Assembly (NCBI GenBank): GCA_963576735.1
Contig: OY755183.1
Location: forward strand, 8,699,213 to 8,763,212
Reading direction: 5' to 3'
Origin: Bedellia somnulentella
Taxonomy: Eukaryota; Arthropoda; Insecta; Lepidoptera; Bedelliidae
Length of the DNA stretch: 64,000 nucleotides
Shown: positions 36,764 to 49,500 of the stretch, piece after piece
Position numbering within the stretch: position 1 is the first letter of the stretch
Layout: each line of letters starts with the position of its first letter
Notes under the pieces: generated by a model
Seen by the model: only the letters and a program-made list of their open reading frames with translations
What the model was told of the DNA's origin: nothing
Database searches by the model: none
Translations under genes and position numbers: made by a program

Positions 36764-37581
36764 CTAGTGGATCGGCCCAGCTTCGCACGGGTAGCGTTGT
36801 TTTTTTAAATATCTAAGGTTTCTTTTTTCAGTCACTGCTCAAGCATTGTGAAATTTAGCGCAATGTTTTCAATTTATTAAATTTATAGCACTCCCTAAAC
36901 AGTGTAGTTTGGTGATTTTGAATGCGCTTTTATGAACGGTTCAGTATTTCCGTTTAATAGCAAATTTTGAAATAAAACGCCATGAAGTATTTATAACAAT
37001 CTAAAAAAGAAATCATTACGTGATGTAGGATGCAAACTACTGGCGCCATCTAGTATGTTATATCTAAATTAGTAAAGATTTGGTTTTGGTCACGGGCGCG
37101 ATGGCTTATTTTATGTATTATTTCGGTGTTTCTCTACCGATTTCTATGATTATTTTTTTATTGAATAGGTAATAATGTTACCTTTTTTAAATTAGGGATG
37201 AGTGAGAGGTTTACAAACGTAAGAGTAAACAAATATAATCAGAATGTTTCGAACTGCTAAGCTATCAGGAATTACACGTGTTATTGTGAGTCAACCATAA
37301 AAGATAGACATAAACTGATGAGATTTTTTTTTAGATATTTTTATGAAGAATATTTCCGTCATACATGATTTCTATGTAAGTTTAATCATTAAGTCTGCAC
37401 ACGCGACGGAAGCATAAAAAATGGAGTAACTTCTCCCGTTTTCCCAAAATTTCCCAAAATTTCCCTTTAATACTCTGCTGGAAAGTATACAAAAACCTGC
37501 CCAGGAGTATGAAGAATAATTTTACCAAGTTTCGTTAAAATCCGTCGCGTAGTTTTTGTTTCCATAAGGCACATACAAACC

Positions 37582-37612
<31 letters not shown>

Positions 37613-37738
37613 TGACAAAAATTTTACTGATTGCATTTTTGGCATCAGTATCGATCCCTAATTACCCCCTGATAGTTATTTTGAAAATATATTTCATGTA
37701 CAGAATTGACCTCTCTACAGATTTATTATAAGTATAGA
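36764..37738 (+). repeat. RepH copy, full length
   Basis: Head CTAGTGGATCGGCCCAGCTT at the start and tail with eight CAGA units (about 37580-37613), then TTTTACTGATTGCATTTTTG and CTCTACAGATTTATTATAAG. About 0.97 kb. Confidence 0.85.
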
Positions 37739-38107
37739 AGATAGATAATGTATCTTTTTGATCATTTTATTTTATGATAATGTATCTTTTTGATCAATAT
37801 TCTAAAATATATATTAAAATATTAAGGGGCAAAGCTATTTTATAACATTATAGTTGCTTTTAAAATAAAACTGAAAACATATATTTTATATTGCAAGTCG
37901 ATACGATAAATATACGTTGATTAATTTATGTTACAAGGCAGTAATATGTAATTGAAGTAGTGTTTCGCTGGAACTATTGTTCAGTTCACGTAATAAAGGT
38001 TGGTTCTAAAAATTATAACCGCCATCTGACTGCGCAACAGTAAGTTAGAAATCTATCTGCTGCAAATATTCTCGTAGGTTCCCTAAATAAGTGATTTTAT
38101 TTTATAC

Positions 38108-39179
38108 TGGCTGACCCGACAGACTTCGTACTGTCAAAAATATAGACTTTCACGTCGTCAAACTGAAATATGACCCGATGACTGAAATGAATGAAACTGA
38201 CCCGTTGAGGGTCTCTGTCTAGCGATGAGAAAAAAAGTGTTTTTAATAGTATCATCACATTTTTTTTCACTTTATAATTTTTACATATATATACTCACGA
38301 CTATAAATCTCTAGAAGGGGTAGCCAGAGGTAAGGAATTAGAAATTTCTCAGCCACTTTTGGAAAGTTGAGTGGGGAAAAGATGGTAACATAAAGGTTGT
38401 TGGATCTCCAACCGCATCGCCCAAAAATCCCTTAAAAGCCCCAATTGCGTTAGTCGCCTTTTAAGTACACCCACCGTAAGAAATGGGGTAGTGATAATCT
38501 AAGCCGACATCACACAGCTTCACTATATAAATTTTAGATTATAAGTATAGTAGTTTCGGCTGAGCATTGATTCTGAGTCGGTCAGTCCGTCTTGTCTTGC
38601 GCTTCATGCACGCGTGTCAATTTTGTTGCGGAGTAATTTTAAAATTGTATTATCTTTTCAGATGTTTATTTAAATTAAGTGATTTCAAGGACAATTTTGT
38701 TTACAATTAAATACTCTTAATCAACTACACATTTATTTGGATAAGGATTAATATTATGTTGATAAAACATTCGCAAATAATTGTCAATAATGCATTAATT
38801 TCGACAAAATTTGATTACCATATAAAAAGCCATAGTGAGTCAATCTTAAAAGATAGACATATACTGTCTCGGACATTTTTTAGATCATTTTAAGAGAAAT
38901 CATTCTTTTATGCAGTCATTTTGGGTACTTAAACCGTTTACGCAGCGCGCACAACGGAAGCCTTAAAATGTGAATAATTATCCCCGTTTTTGCAACATTT
39001 TTCAATGATTCTTTGCTCCTATTGTTTGCAGCTTGATGATATTTAGCCTGTAACCTTTCTCAATAAATGGACTATCCTACACAAAAATAATTTTTCAATT
39101 TGATTAAGCAATTCCTGAGATCCTAGCGTTTAAACAAACAAACAAACAAACTCTTCAGCTTTATAATATTAGTATAGAT
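38108..39179 (+). repeat. RepF copy interrupted by RepB
   Basis: Head CTGGCTGACCCGACAGACTT at 38108; tail AAACAAACAAACAAACTC then TTTATAATATTAGTATAGAT ending near 39179. A complete minus-strand RepB (38284-38522) sits inside, so RepF is the older of the two. Confidence 0.75.
38284..38522 (-). repeat. RepB copy nested in RepF
   Basis: TATATATACTCACGACTATA, GGGGTAGCCAGAGGTAAGGA, GGATCTCCAACCGCATCGCC and AAGCCGACATCACACAGC mark a full-length unit. Confidence 0.8.
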
Positions 39180-40476
39180 AATTGACTGTAACTGTATGAT
39201 GAACCAAATATTAACATCAGCGACATAAGAAAAAATAAATTACAGATTTATTTCAAAATAACAAACGAATTATATTAATTTTAATGGTTAAATTATGAAC
39301 TTAACCGTACCGTTTACTCTGGGTTCGCAAGGTGATTTATCAACAGAATAGCCGTTTTCCGAATGTCTAGTCCTTCTGCTACAACCATAAATAAGGGTTG
39401 AAGTTTAAGAAAGGTGTATACTTGAGTTATTAAATACTACAAAGACTGAAAATTAAGCATGACCAAGAGTCATTTACAAGTGTAAGGTTTGTAACGGATT
39501 TTCTTTAAATATCTTATATTGACTTCATAGGAATTCTCAATTAAACCTATTCTATGTTAAATATAAGTATTGCAAAGAATAGATAAACATTCTTTAAACA
39601 ATTCTGCATTGAGATAACAAAGAGCTAACAGCTTAAAATAACACCAACCCTTTTGCTTTTCGGGGACAACGTGACTGGAAACCCATTACGGACTATTCTT
39701 AATGTTACCATTTTTTCCCCTCTCTACTTCGACCGCCATACATTTGACTTTACACTTTTCACAGATTCATGGTGCCCATACAAGAAAAGTGATTGCTATT
39801 TACAATATCAGATCTCTGCCATTTGAGATATTTAAAAGAAAGTGTGCAAATGGAAACCTTTTTTTTGAGCAAGTTTAGTTCTGCAGTGTCGGCTTAGAAT
39901 CTTACTAACTCATTTCTTCGTGAAGGCATCGTACGGGGTAAATTCGGGGGTTGTGTTACTTCTCTTGATTGTGAGGGATGTGGCTAGATACACATGGCCA
40001 AGTATCATTTTTATACATTAATAACAACCTGGCTTACTACTTAAATATATTCCATATACTATGTGATACTTATCATAACTGAAATATCTGAAAGCTAGTT
40101 ACAAGCAAATAAAGGTTTTGATTTAATATGTATATTAATGTAATCATGATACGATGCTTGTTGCAAATACAATAGAACGTAGCATGCGATATGTCGATTA
40201 GCTTTGCTGTCTTCAAATTGAATCACATAATCTTTACTCACGAATTAAATTTAATTAAATTATTAAAAGGGGTAGCTACTTAGAATAATGTTTGATAAAA
40301 TCACAAAAACAGTGGCTAGAGGGTAAAACAATCTTGGATTCTGCAACCATTTGAAAGAGGTTCGGGTTAAGAAAATTAATAAACAATGAAATAAATAGAA
40401 GTAATCGATCGGAACAAAACATCGGAACTATCGGTTGGAGATAGAAATAAGGAACAAACAGCCACTAGAGAGCACA
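39180..40476. other. Intergenic, weak RepB remnant only
   Basis: GTGACTGGAAACCCATTACG near 39670 recalls the RepB core and GCAGTGTCGGCTTAGAATC near 39884 its head; both are heavily decayed. Otherwise featureless AT-rich DNA. Confidence 0.4.
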
Positions 40477-40482
40477 TTTATT
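40477..40482 (-). terminator. Polyadenylation signal of the MCTP-like gene
   Basis: TTTATT on the plus strand (AATAAA on the coding strand), 64 bases after the stop codon. Confidence 0.65.
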
Positions 40483-40545
40483 GTAACAGACACTTCTCTT
40501 ATTTTCAAGGTAATGCATCATCATCAGCAGAGAGCAGATTCCTGA

Positions 40546-43500
40546 TTACTTAAAAATCTTTTGATCAGATAATATAATGTCATTTACTTCTTCCTCTAAA
40601 GGTAGTTCTTCACAGTCGAGCTGGAAATAAATGATTAATTATTGCAATTATTATACACATACCTTAAGTGAGAATTACGCGACGTGGTACAAAGAGTAAA
40701 GTACTAAAGGGCTAGTTTTTTGATCCGTGGTTAACTCAAGAATTTGTTAAATATCGTTACTATTAGTTAAATATCAGCAAAATGCATTTTTTGACCCGTG
40801 TGGTTAGAGTAACTAATGGCCAAATATCGAACCATTAGTTAAAAAAGTTAACTACTCAGGATTGGAGGATTAAACAAGATGACCGCTGGTTATTTGTATA
40901 ATAGCAGCTGTTTGTCAGACATCTGAGATGAATTTGAATATAGTTAGATACTTTGATGTCGAAAGTTCGTCAGAAGGAGAAGGCAATTATATTATATTAC
41001 AATGTGTGTTGATGAGAAGGTTAAAAATATTTAGGCCACGCCATCCGCCGTTAGAAACCTGCGATTAATAACTACTGGTTAGTCATTTAGCTATAGTCAA
41101 TGTAACAAATGGTTATATTTTTAACTCCGGATCAAAAAACTGTCCCTTAGTTACTCTAACCACGGGTCAAAAATGCATTTTGCTGATATTTAACTAATAG
41201 TTACGATATTTAACAAATTGTTGAGTTAACCACGGATAAAAAACTGGCCCTAAGTGAACGTGTAGTGAGATAAGCTAAGTTGGACTTATATAGCTTATGA
41301 CACTTGCTCATATTCCGGTTGTACCTTGTAGTGCAATACCCTCTTTAGTTTGTGACTCTTTTACTTGTTAAGCTTAATACATTTTTACTTATTACAGTAC
41401 TCTTTGTATCTCACCGCGTAATAAGTATTCAAATAATTAAAAGGCCCTATTCAGGACTCGGCTCCATGCTTCTAACATCACGGATTTTTCTTCGCATTGA
41501 GCTAATAAACTTGTTACAATATACACTTAGCTAATCATCGAAATAAAATAATACAACATTATATTTATCATGCATATTTCAGATCATTGAACGTAAAATA
41601 AGAAAATATTTTACCAAAGTATCATCGTCAGGAACTCTTGAGAGCAGATCTAATATTTCATTATTTGGAATACGGTTCGGCCGTAATATCTTTCTTGAGT
41701 ATTTATGGATGCCTGAAAATATGATTTTTTATTATTACTGTGTGAGCATTTTTATTGGTAAGCTAAACAGAAACCAATGTCTTGAATTAGTATATATAGA
41801 GAATTTCCAAACATGAAACCAATAAATATATGAAATACTACATAGAAAATACAGTTATTGTTTTTACTTTTCCTAGTAGTTTCGTCTCAGAATAGCACTG
41901 GCCCATGTCTTTTCGTGGTTTTAAACGTGACAATTAATAGTTAGAGCTTATGATGAACGGCTAGTTTTTTCTTTAATTGAATCTTTTTCCTTCTGAACAC
42001 CCAAAAGTGTCTGATGTCTCACAGTTTCTGAATCTAGTTTATGAATTGAATCAAAGCAAATGGAACGGAATTAAGGTATGTTGGCTCCTAATATTGTAAT
42101 CATAACCGTCAGTTTAGGTAAATTGGTAAAGATTGGCTCTTAGTTTCAAGGCGCAGCTACTATGTAAGGCGATTTTATACTGTCTACTACAACTTTATTG
42201 GATTTTTACTACATACATAATTATACTCACGGCTATAAATCCCTTGAAGGGGTAGCCAGAGCTAGGGAATCAGAAATTCCTCAACCACTTTTGGAAGGAA
42301 AAGATGGTGGAACAAAGGTTACACATAAACATATTCATATAGATACAGCTATAACTTCCAAAAAGGTATAGCGAGAAACTTCAGTTCATCGCGTGGGAAA
42401 GGATTTGTTAGATATTGGTTGGTGGTGATGAGGCCCTCACCATATCGTCCACAAGAGTCCCAATACCCTAAATCATCTCTTACGTCACCCGTGGGAAGAA
42501 ATGAGTTAGTGCTGTTTGAAGCTACACAGTGTGGAATCATACTTTCTAGTTTAATTTTAAAATATTAATACATAGAATCATGAGGGTTAGAGCGCCTTAG
42601 GCCTTTGATGTGCTAAACAGAAAATGGCTGATTATGAGAATAACTAAATCCATCTAACATTTTTTTGTGTAACAATCATGGATTTTAAAATTAAGTACTC
42701 TAAGTTAATCTAACCTTGTGTCATTATGGTCGAACATTAACGGTTATTTAAGTGCTTATTGCATCATAAATAGTTGTATCTATCGGCTTAAAATAGCATT
42801 AACTAAATTGAAAGGTAGGTAACACTAAGGGTGATGGGGGTTAAATATAGTTCTTGGTCAATATGTCTGTAGGCTTTACACCCAAAGCAACTTCAAAAAG
42901 TGGCTGATGAATTTCTGATTCTCGAGTTCTGTTACCTCTTTTTGAGATTAACAGCCTTGAGTGTAAGTTTATAAAACTTTATTTCTGTGTCTTGTTCTCA
43001 GTGGTAATGCATCATTGGCCTTATGTAGGTTGGTAGTTAAATCGCACTCTCAAAATGAAAGAGGCCCAAGTCAAAAATAGTGATATTGAGTAGCAACCAT
43101 AGAGAGGCATAAAAAAGTATGTTCTAAAACAAAGGCACTTATTGTTATAGGGACAGAAAATTCGCTATCCTGTTTTTTTAACAATAAGTGCCTTTGTTTT
43201 ACTATTCATCGGATAAAACATACTTTTTTATGTCTCTCTATGATTGTAACTCAATATCGCTATTTTTGACTTGAGCCTCTTTCGTTCTGAGAGTGCGAAA
43301 GGTTGTAAATATTGTACGAAACTCCGACACACCTACTAGATTTTCTATTAGTCATGGATTACCATTTATGATTAAGTTTAACGAACCTTATTTGTTCTAG
43401 AAATTATAACGAATAATCATAAGAACTTCAAATAGAAAAAGAAAGATACTCACCCCAGATCATGAAAATATAGCGCAGTGGTATGAAATAGAGCACGACA

Positions 43501-46500
43501 GTGATTGCAGACAAAAAAAATATGGCAAGCATGCTGAGGTAGGGTACCGTAAAATTGAATAAACTGTAAAAATATGTAAAATATATGTTATTAAATAATA
43601 TGAAACGTAATAAACAAATGTTAAATAATTTATACCTAAATAATCAAAAAAATATATTTTTGTTTTCTATCATAAACCTTTAGTTACTGGAATCCACAGA
43701 CTTATTAAATCATTATATTCTAAAAATGACCAGACCATTTGTCCCGATTACAGTTACTATTCGAAGTTATGCACTATCACAATAATACTCCTGTAATTAC
43801 TAATAATCAAGATGATCTGATCCGTGAACAGCTAATTTGCCGATGTCTAATTAACTCACAGGCTGTGTATTAGACAGTCCTTTTGTCTACTGCAATAAAG
43901 CATGGCTATTGTCTATAAATTATTTAGCGGTAAATTACCAAGTCCCTCTATTACCGATGGACTGACAACAAAGTGGTAATAGTATTATGTTGATGTAATC
44001 CATCTACATTGTATTGTCATCAAAAGTTACAAAATTAAATGTATCGATAAATTTGCGTATGAGTGAAGAAGTAAACGACATACATACATACATATACTTA
44101 CGGCGAAAAATTCCAAAAAGGGGTGGCCGGAGCTTTAGAGCTAGAAACTCCTCAGCCACATTTGGAAGTTGATAGGGGACAAGATGGTAGAAATAAAGTA
44201 TCGATGGTGATTGGTTTCCAACCGCATCGGCCAAAAACCCCTTTAAAAAACCCCCGCATCGGTGGGTAGAAAAATTCTATATTGCATATGCTAGACAATG
44301 TTTTTTTATCGCGAGATGTCAACTTTTATTTTACCTTGAGTACATAAATAAATAAGGATATTTTGTATCATGCAGAGATCTTTAAATGAAGAGTGAAAGC
44401 ATGGTCTTTGAGGCCAGGGGTGCTTGTCAGGCGACGTTTCCTCCCATTAAACTTAATGGTGTCGTTTTAAAGCAGGTGCAATAATTTAAGTACTTAGGTC
44501 ACATTGTCACCTCTGACCTCAAGGACGATGCAGACATCGAACGCGAGAGGCGCGCGCTGGCAGTAAGAGCCAACATGATCGCCCGTAGGTTCGCACGATG
44601 TACAGGTGCAATAAAGGTAACTCTGTTCAGAGCCTACTGCACTTCACTTTACACGTGCGCTCTATGGGCTAATCATACGAAGCGGCAGTATCATGCCCTT
44701 AGAGTGCAATATAATGACGCTTTCAGGGTGTTGATGGGGCAGCCCCACTTCTGCAGCGCATCAGGCATGTTTGCCGAAGCGCGAGTAGCGTGCTTCTACG
44801 CCACCATGCGCGCCCGCGCCGCCTCCGTGCTGCAGAGGGTGCGGGCCAGCCCCGACAACATCCTGCAAGCTATTGCGGATAGGGTGGATTCGCCTTATAT
44901 ATGGCATTGTATTAACCTTCAATGTAAATATAATAGTTAGGTAAAAGTAGTATTAAGTATTTTTTAAGGTGTCTAACATAGTTGATAAGTCTTGTTACTA
45001 ACAATATGAGCCCTGTTGCTTGGAATAAAGATTTATACATATATATAATGAGAAGTATGTGTATTTATCCTTGTGTGATTTTATTTCGGATTAAATTATT
45101 ATTTTTTACTCATCAATTAATGAAAGAATCATTTTTCGACACCAGCGGGACTCGACACCGCGACATCCGGGTATACGCCCCCCGGTGCGGTGTCGACATT
45201 TTTCTTTCATTAATTGATTAGTCAATAATCCCCACATGAGGTTTCATACACAAAAAAGTCTAATTATTACTTTTTCCTTTTCTTAATTATTGAAACGCCA
45301 AACGAGTCGTTAATAAAACTATACCCGCTCCATAAGTTTTTTTAAAAACATACTTCTTAATACTTTCTCCGTAGCTACCAAAATGTCCGAGGAAGGATTG
45401 CACGGCTAAAACTGTGTCTTGAAGAGATTGTATCTTTTTTCTTAGAGTGGTTTTTTCTTTGTCATCCTGCAATAGAAATAAAGTTTTACTATATTTAAGG
45501 CGTGGTATTGAAAGACAAACGGCCGATTTCTGAATTGAGTATTCCAGATGAGAACAACTTAAGTATCGTTCTGTCGCATTGAAATCTTAACAACTGAATG
45601 AGAAAAAACGATACTTAAGTTGTTCTCAGCTGGAATACTCAATTCAGAAATCGGGCGAAAGAAACTTGAATATCAATATTTCACGCAATTATACACATGC
45701 AACTCGCCTACCATTAATACTTGGTTTTTTATCAATACAAAGTTATCGAATTAACGGTGGCCATAATAATAAATATTTTCATCTTTTAGCAACCAGATTT
45801 TAGTAACCTTCGCAGTATGTACAAATACATTTTGGTGTCGAAATATTTTAAGATATTAAACTAAACATTATACTTCTACAAAAATAAGCTAATGTTCAAA
45901 AAGCGCCACCGAAACCTAAGGTGTAAAATAAATTTTTACTTATGAGGACAGTTGGAAGCACAAAATCTAGACAAATTTTTGGGGTAGATACAAAAAAATA
46001 AAATCAAATTTAAAACACGCTCTGTTTCAAAACTTCACCATCATATTCATCATGTCCTGTCCATATCTTATATGCATAATAATATTCATATTATTGGTAA
46101 ATATTTATTATTTAATTAAAAAGATTAACTGTCTGTAACTGTTATTATAAATATTGGTGTATATCTGGGGGCACGGTAGTGCCCCCGCCAAGACGAGCCA
46201 AGCGAAGCTCACGGGCACTACCTACCTTTTCTCGAAGCGCTTCGTCGTTTTTTTGAACCCTCATAACTCGGGTTTGGATTATGCTAGATCCACAAAATTT
46301 TCGGGATATATTGTCAATAGTGGACTTATTAACATTTAAAATATAAAGTTTTAATTACATTAGGTTTTCTACGCTAAATCTAAATACGCTGATTTCGTCA
46401 CTGACTCACTGATGATCATCACAATTCTTAGGGTATTTCCTAATGTCCTAGAAATCTGAAATATTGTATGTAAGCCAGTATTAGCACACAAACAACAAAA

Positions 46501-49500
46501 AAAAAAATTGAAACTTGTAACTTTCATCACCCAACCACTTAAACTAGGGGATGGGAGTTTGTATGAGACCTGTAATTTTCAATTTTACGCTAGAGGTCTA
46601 ATCTGATCTAAAACTTGATGCCCCCAGATATATAATATATATGTATAGATACTTCTTGTTAAAAAAAAAAGTAGTAAAAAAAATATGTTTCAAACAACTT
46701 ACAAAAAGAAAAGAAATCTGTGGGAACAACAAAGATATACTGGCCAGTACACCCCTGCTGTGTACCAATTTAGAATTTGTATTTATGTTTAGCTAGAGAA
46801 ACATTTCGATACCGCGATGTACGATTTTTTATGACGCTGCTAGTGTGCGAGTGAGTTCGCCGTCTAGCGGTCGCCACAAATCCTATCAAAAACATTTTCA
46901 TGTAAAATTTTTCTAAGACGAGCCCATATGACTCGCACTGTCAAAAAGTTATCAAATCTCATGTAGAGCCAAGCTACACACTACACGCTCTAACTCTAGA
47001 AGGCCTAACTTTACAAAATCTAGATCTTAGTCAAAATGTGTGTAATCCTTTCTTACAGGGTATATACCTTCCTATTGTCATAATTAGTATCATATCTAAA
47101 CTCAAATGTTTACGCCTTATATCTCCGAAGGGGTTGGCAGAGGTATTAATATTTATGAACATCACATGACATTGTCAACTGGTGTTCAGAGTACCCACGT
47201 TTTGCTTGGACAATGTACTTAAGTGATAGGGGCAGGCTTATCGCCGTTTTGTAGAAATACACTATCACATGGCAATGTACAATGATAAATTAACCACACA
47301 TATGACTTTTGAAAAGACACATTGATGTAAGCCCGTCTCGGGATTTGAACCCTGATCGTCTGCACGATAAGTGTTCTACTCACTGAGCTATCACGGAGGT
47401 ATATAAAAAACGCCATCACACGAAAGTTTATTAAAAACATACAATATGTTATTTTACCTTTTTGTCCTTTTCTTTCTCCGCTAGAGTTTCGTCGTCCACA
47501 TATCCTTGTTTCCCTTTTAATATTTTCATAACTAATTTACGAGCTAAAAGCAAGAAATAAATATTATTAAAATTTGTGTTATATTTGCATAAAAAGAACC
47601 TGCAGCCTCATACTGTTTTTGACACAGAGGGGTTTTTGGCAAAATATCGGATTAATCATAACAACCAATTATTCAATTTAGCTACTGATAAGACGTATTA
47701 ATATCAAGTTATATAAATATTGTCTGTATGAACATTTACCTTTGAAATAAAGATTTGATTTTTACGATTCATCTACAAAATTGTGCGTATGCCAAAAGTA
47801 GTTTTGCCGGTTCATATATACCCACTAGCATAAGAAATTTCTACTTACAATTTATTAAGCGATATTGCTGAGGACAGTACCATACGAATGGTACAAAAAA
47901 CAATAGAGGAGTCATCCAAACTCTAAAGATCCAACATGCTATAATCCACAGTACTAACGCTATTGAATTTTGTCTTCTTCGTTCCCACTCAAAAATATTT
48001 CTGTAACGAAAAATAAGATATGTACTCAGTATGAATGATAAGAAGTATGAAAGTATGAAAGATAAGAAAAATTTTTGTTAATTACGATCAGTTACTAAGT
48101 CTAATTCTGAATTTGAAATAGGTTTTCTCAACGGACACTTTACTTTGCCTACTAATAAGGCATAACTTTTAACCAGCATGGCTAATATGAACGCCCTTTT
48201 GACTAGATATTGCGTGGTATAAAACAGCCATCTCTTATGCACTTTTTAAGTATCGTTTACTGCCATCTCATTCTAACCGATATCGTAAATAATCGACTCG
48301 CGCTAGGCCTCCTGATACGCTGTCAAAAAATAATAATAAACTCAGTCCTTCAACGCTAAAAACCATGGATAAACAAATATCTTAAGAAGAGATGCAGAAA
48401 CGAAGGCACAGTACATGCCTTATACATTTCGTAAGATATCCAAGTTTAACCCTTCAGCGGTTGACAGGCGCCCGGGCGCCTCTGCTTTTAATTATGAAGT
48501 TCCGTCAACGTTTGAGAGGCGCAAGTCTTTATAACTATCACAGAAAATATTTGTGATAGTTATAAAGACTTGTTTTGCATGCTGTATTGTAGCCGCCGAG
48601 ATCGATGAATTATTTTAGCGGAAATACTATCTTAAACTTTTTTACCGGTGTTCCTCTGAGGGGTTAAATATTTATTGCAGAAGGCCTAGGACGAGACCTA
48701 TTTTACCTACGACACGATATGACACGACAGCGGTGAGAATGAGATGGCAGTATACGATACTAAGTAAGTGCTTAAGAGATGGCTGTTTTACACCACGCGA
48801 TATCTAGTGAAAAGTTCGCTCGTAGTAGCTATGCAGACTACAAAAAATTTAATTCATACTTCAAAGGGGATGTTCAGCTATCAAATCTGGCTACTATCAT
48901 GGAAGTCATTTAAGTCTCCCAACCTGCGCTTGCCAAGCGTAGCGAAGAAAGGCAATATTACCCTATACAAGGTAAGATCAAGACGTCATTATATTGGGCT
49001 GGTGATGATCATGATTTAGAAAGGTTTAATGTTGTGCATATACTTTTTATTTGAAAGTATTCAACTTACTTAATAACTTTAATAGCATCTAATACCCATG
49101 ATATAACTGCCTTTGTTCTGGTAAAATTATGCGAAAACGTTTGCTTGTTTACTTTCGCCTCTTGCTGAAAGTACTTCTTCTCTTTAGGGTTGATAACTCT
49201 GAGTGAGGCAGCTACCTACAAATGGAAACCACAAAAAAAATAGCAAGGCGTTTCACACACACACGAACAGATTTTAAATATTGTTACAAAGGCGGGAGTC
49301 CAAAGTTATGAGAATAAAATTATATTTTTGAGATCATTGAGGTAAGTGAACTTTGTCAGTATTCTGCAAAACGGCAAACACTAGTCTCTACATTGGGATC
49401 AGTGGTCATGAGTTGAAATAAATACTTTAACGTGCATCCACATCATTGTTACTATTACTTGTGCAACATTTAAATCATTAATTATTATTACACATTTCTA

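Noticed and set aside
46160..46632. Helitron call for the TCTGGGGGCA element
   Set aside because: It starts with TC and has a GC hairpin, but the hairpin is at the wrong end, no CTRR terminus is seen, and there are 14-bp inverted ends.
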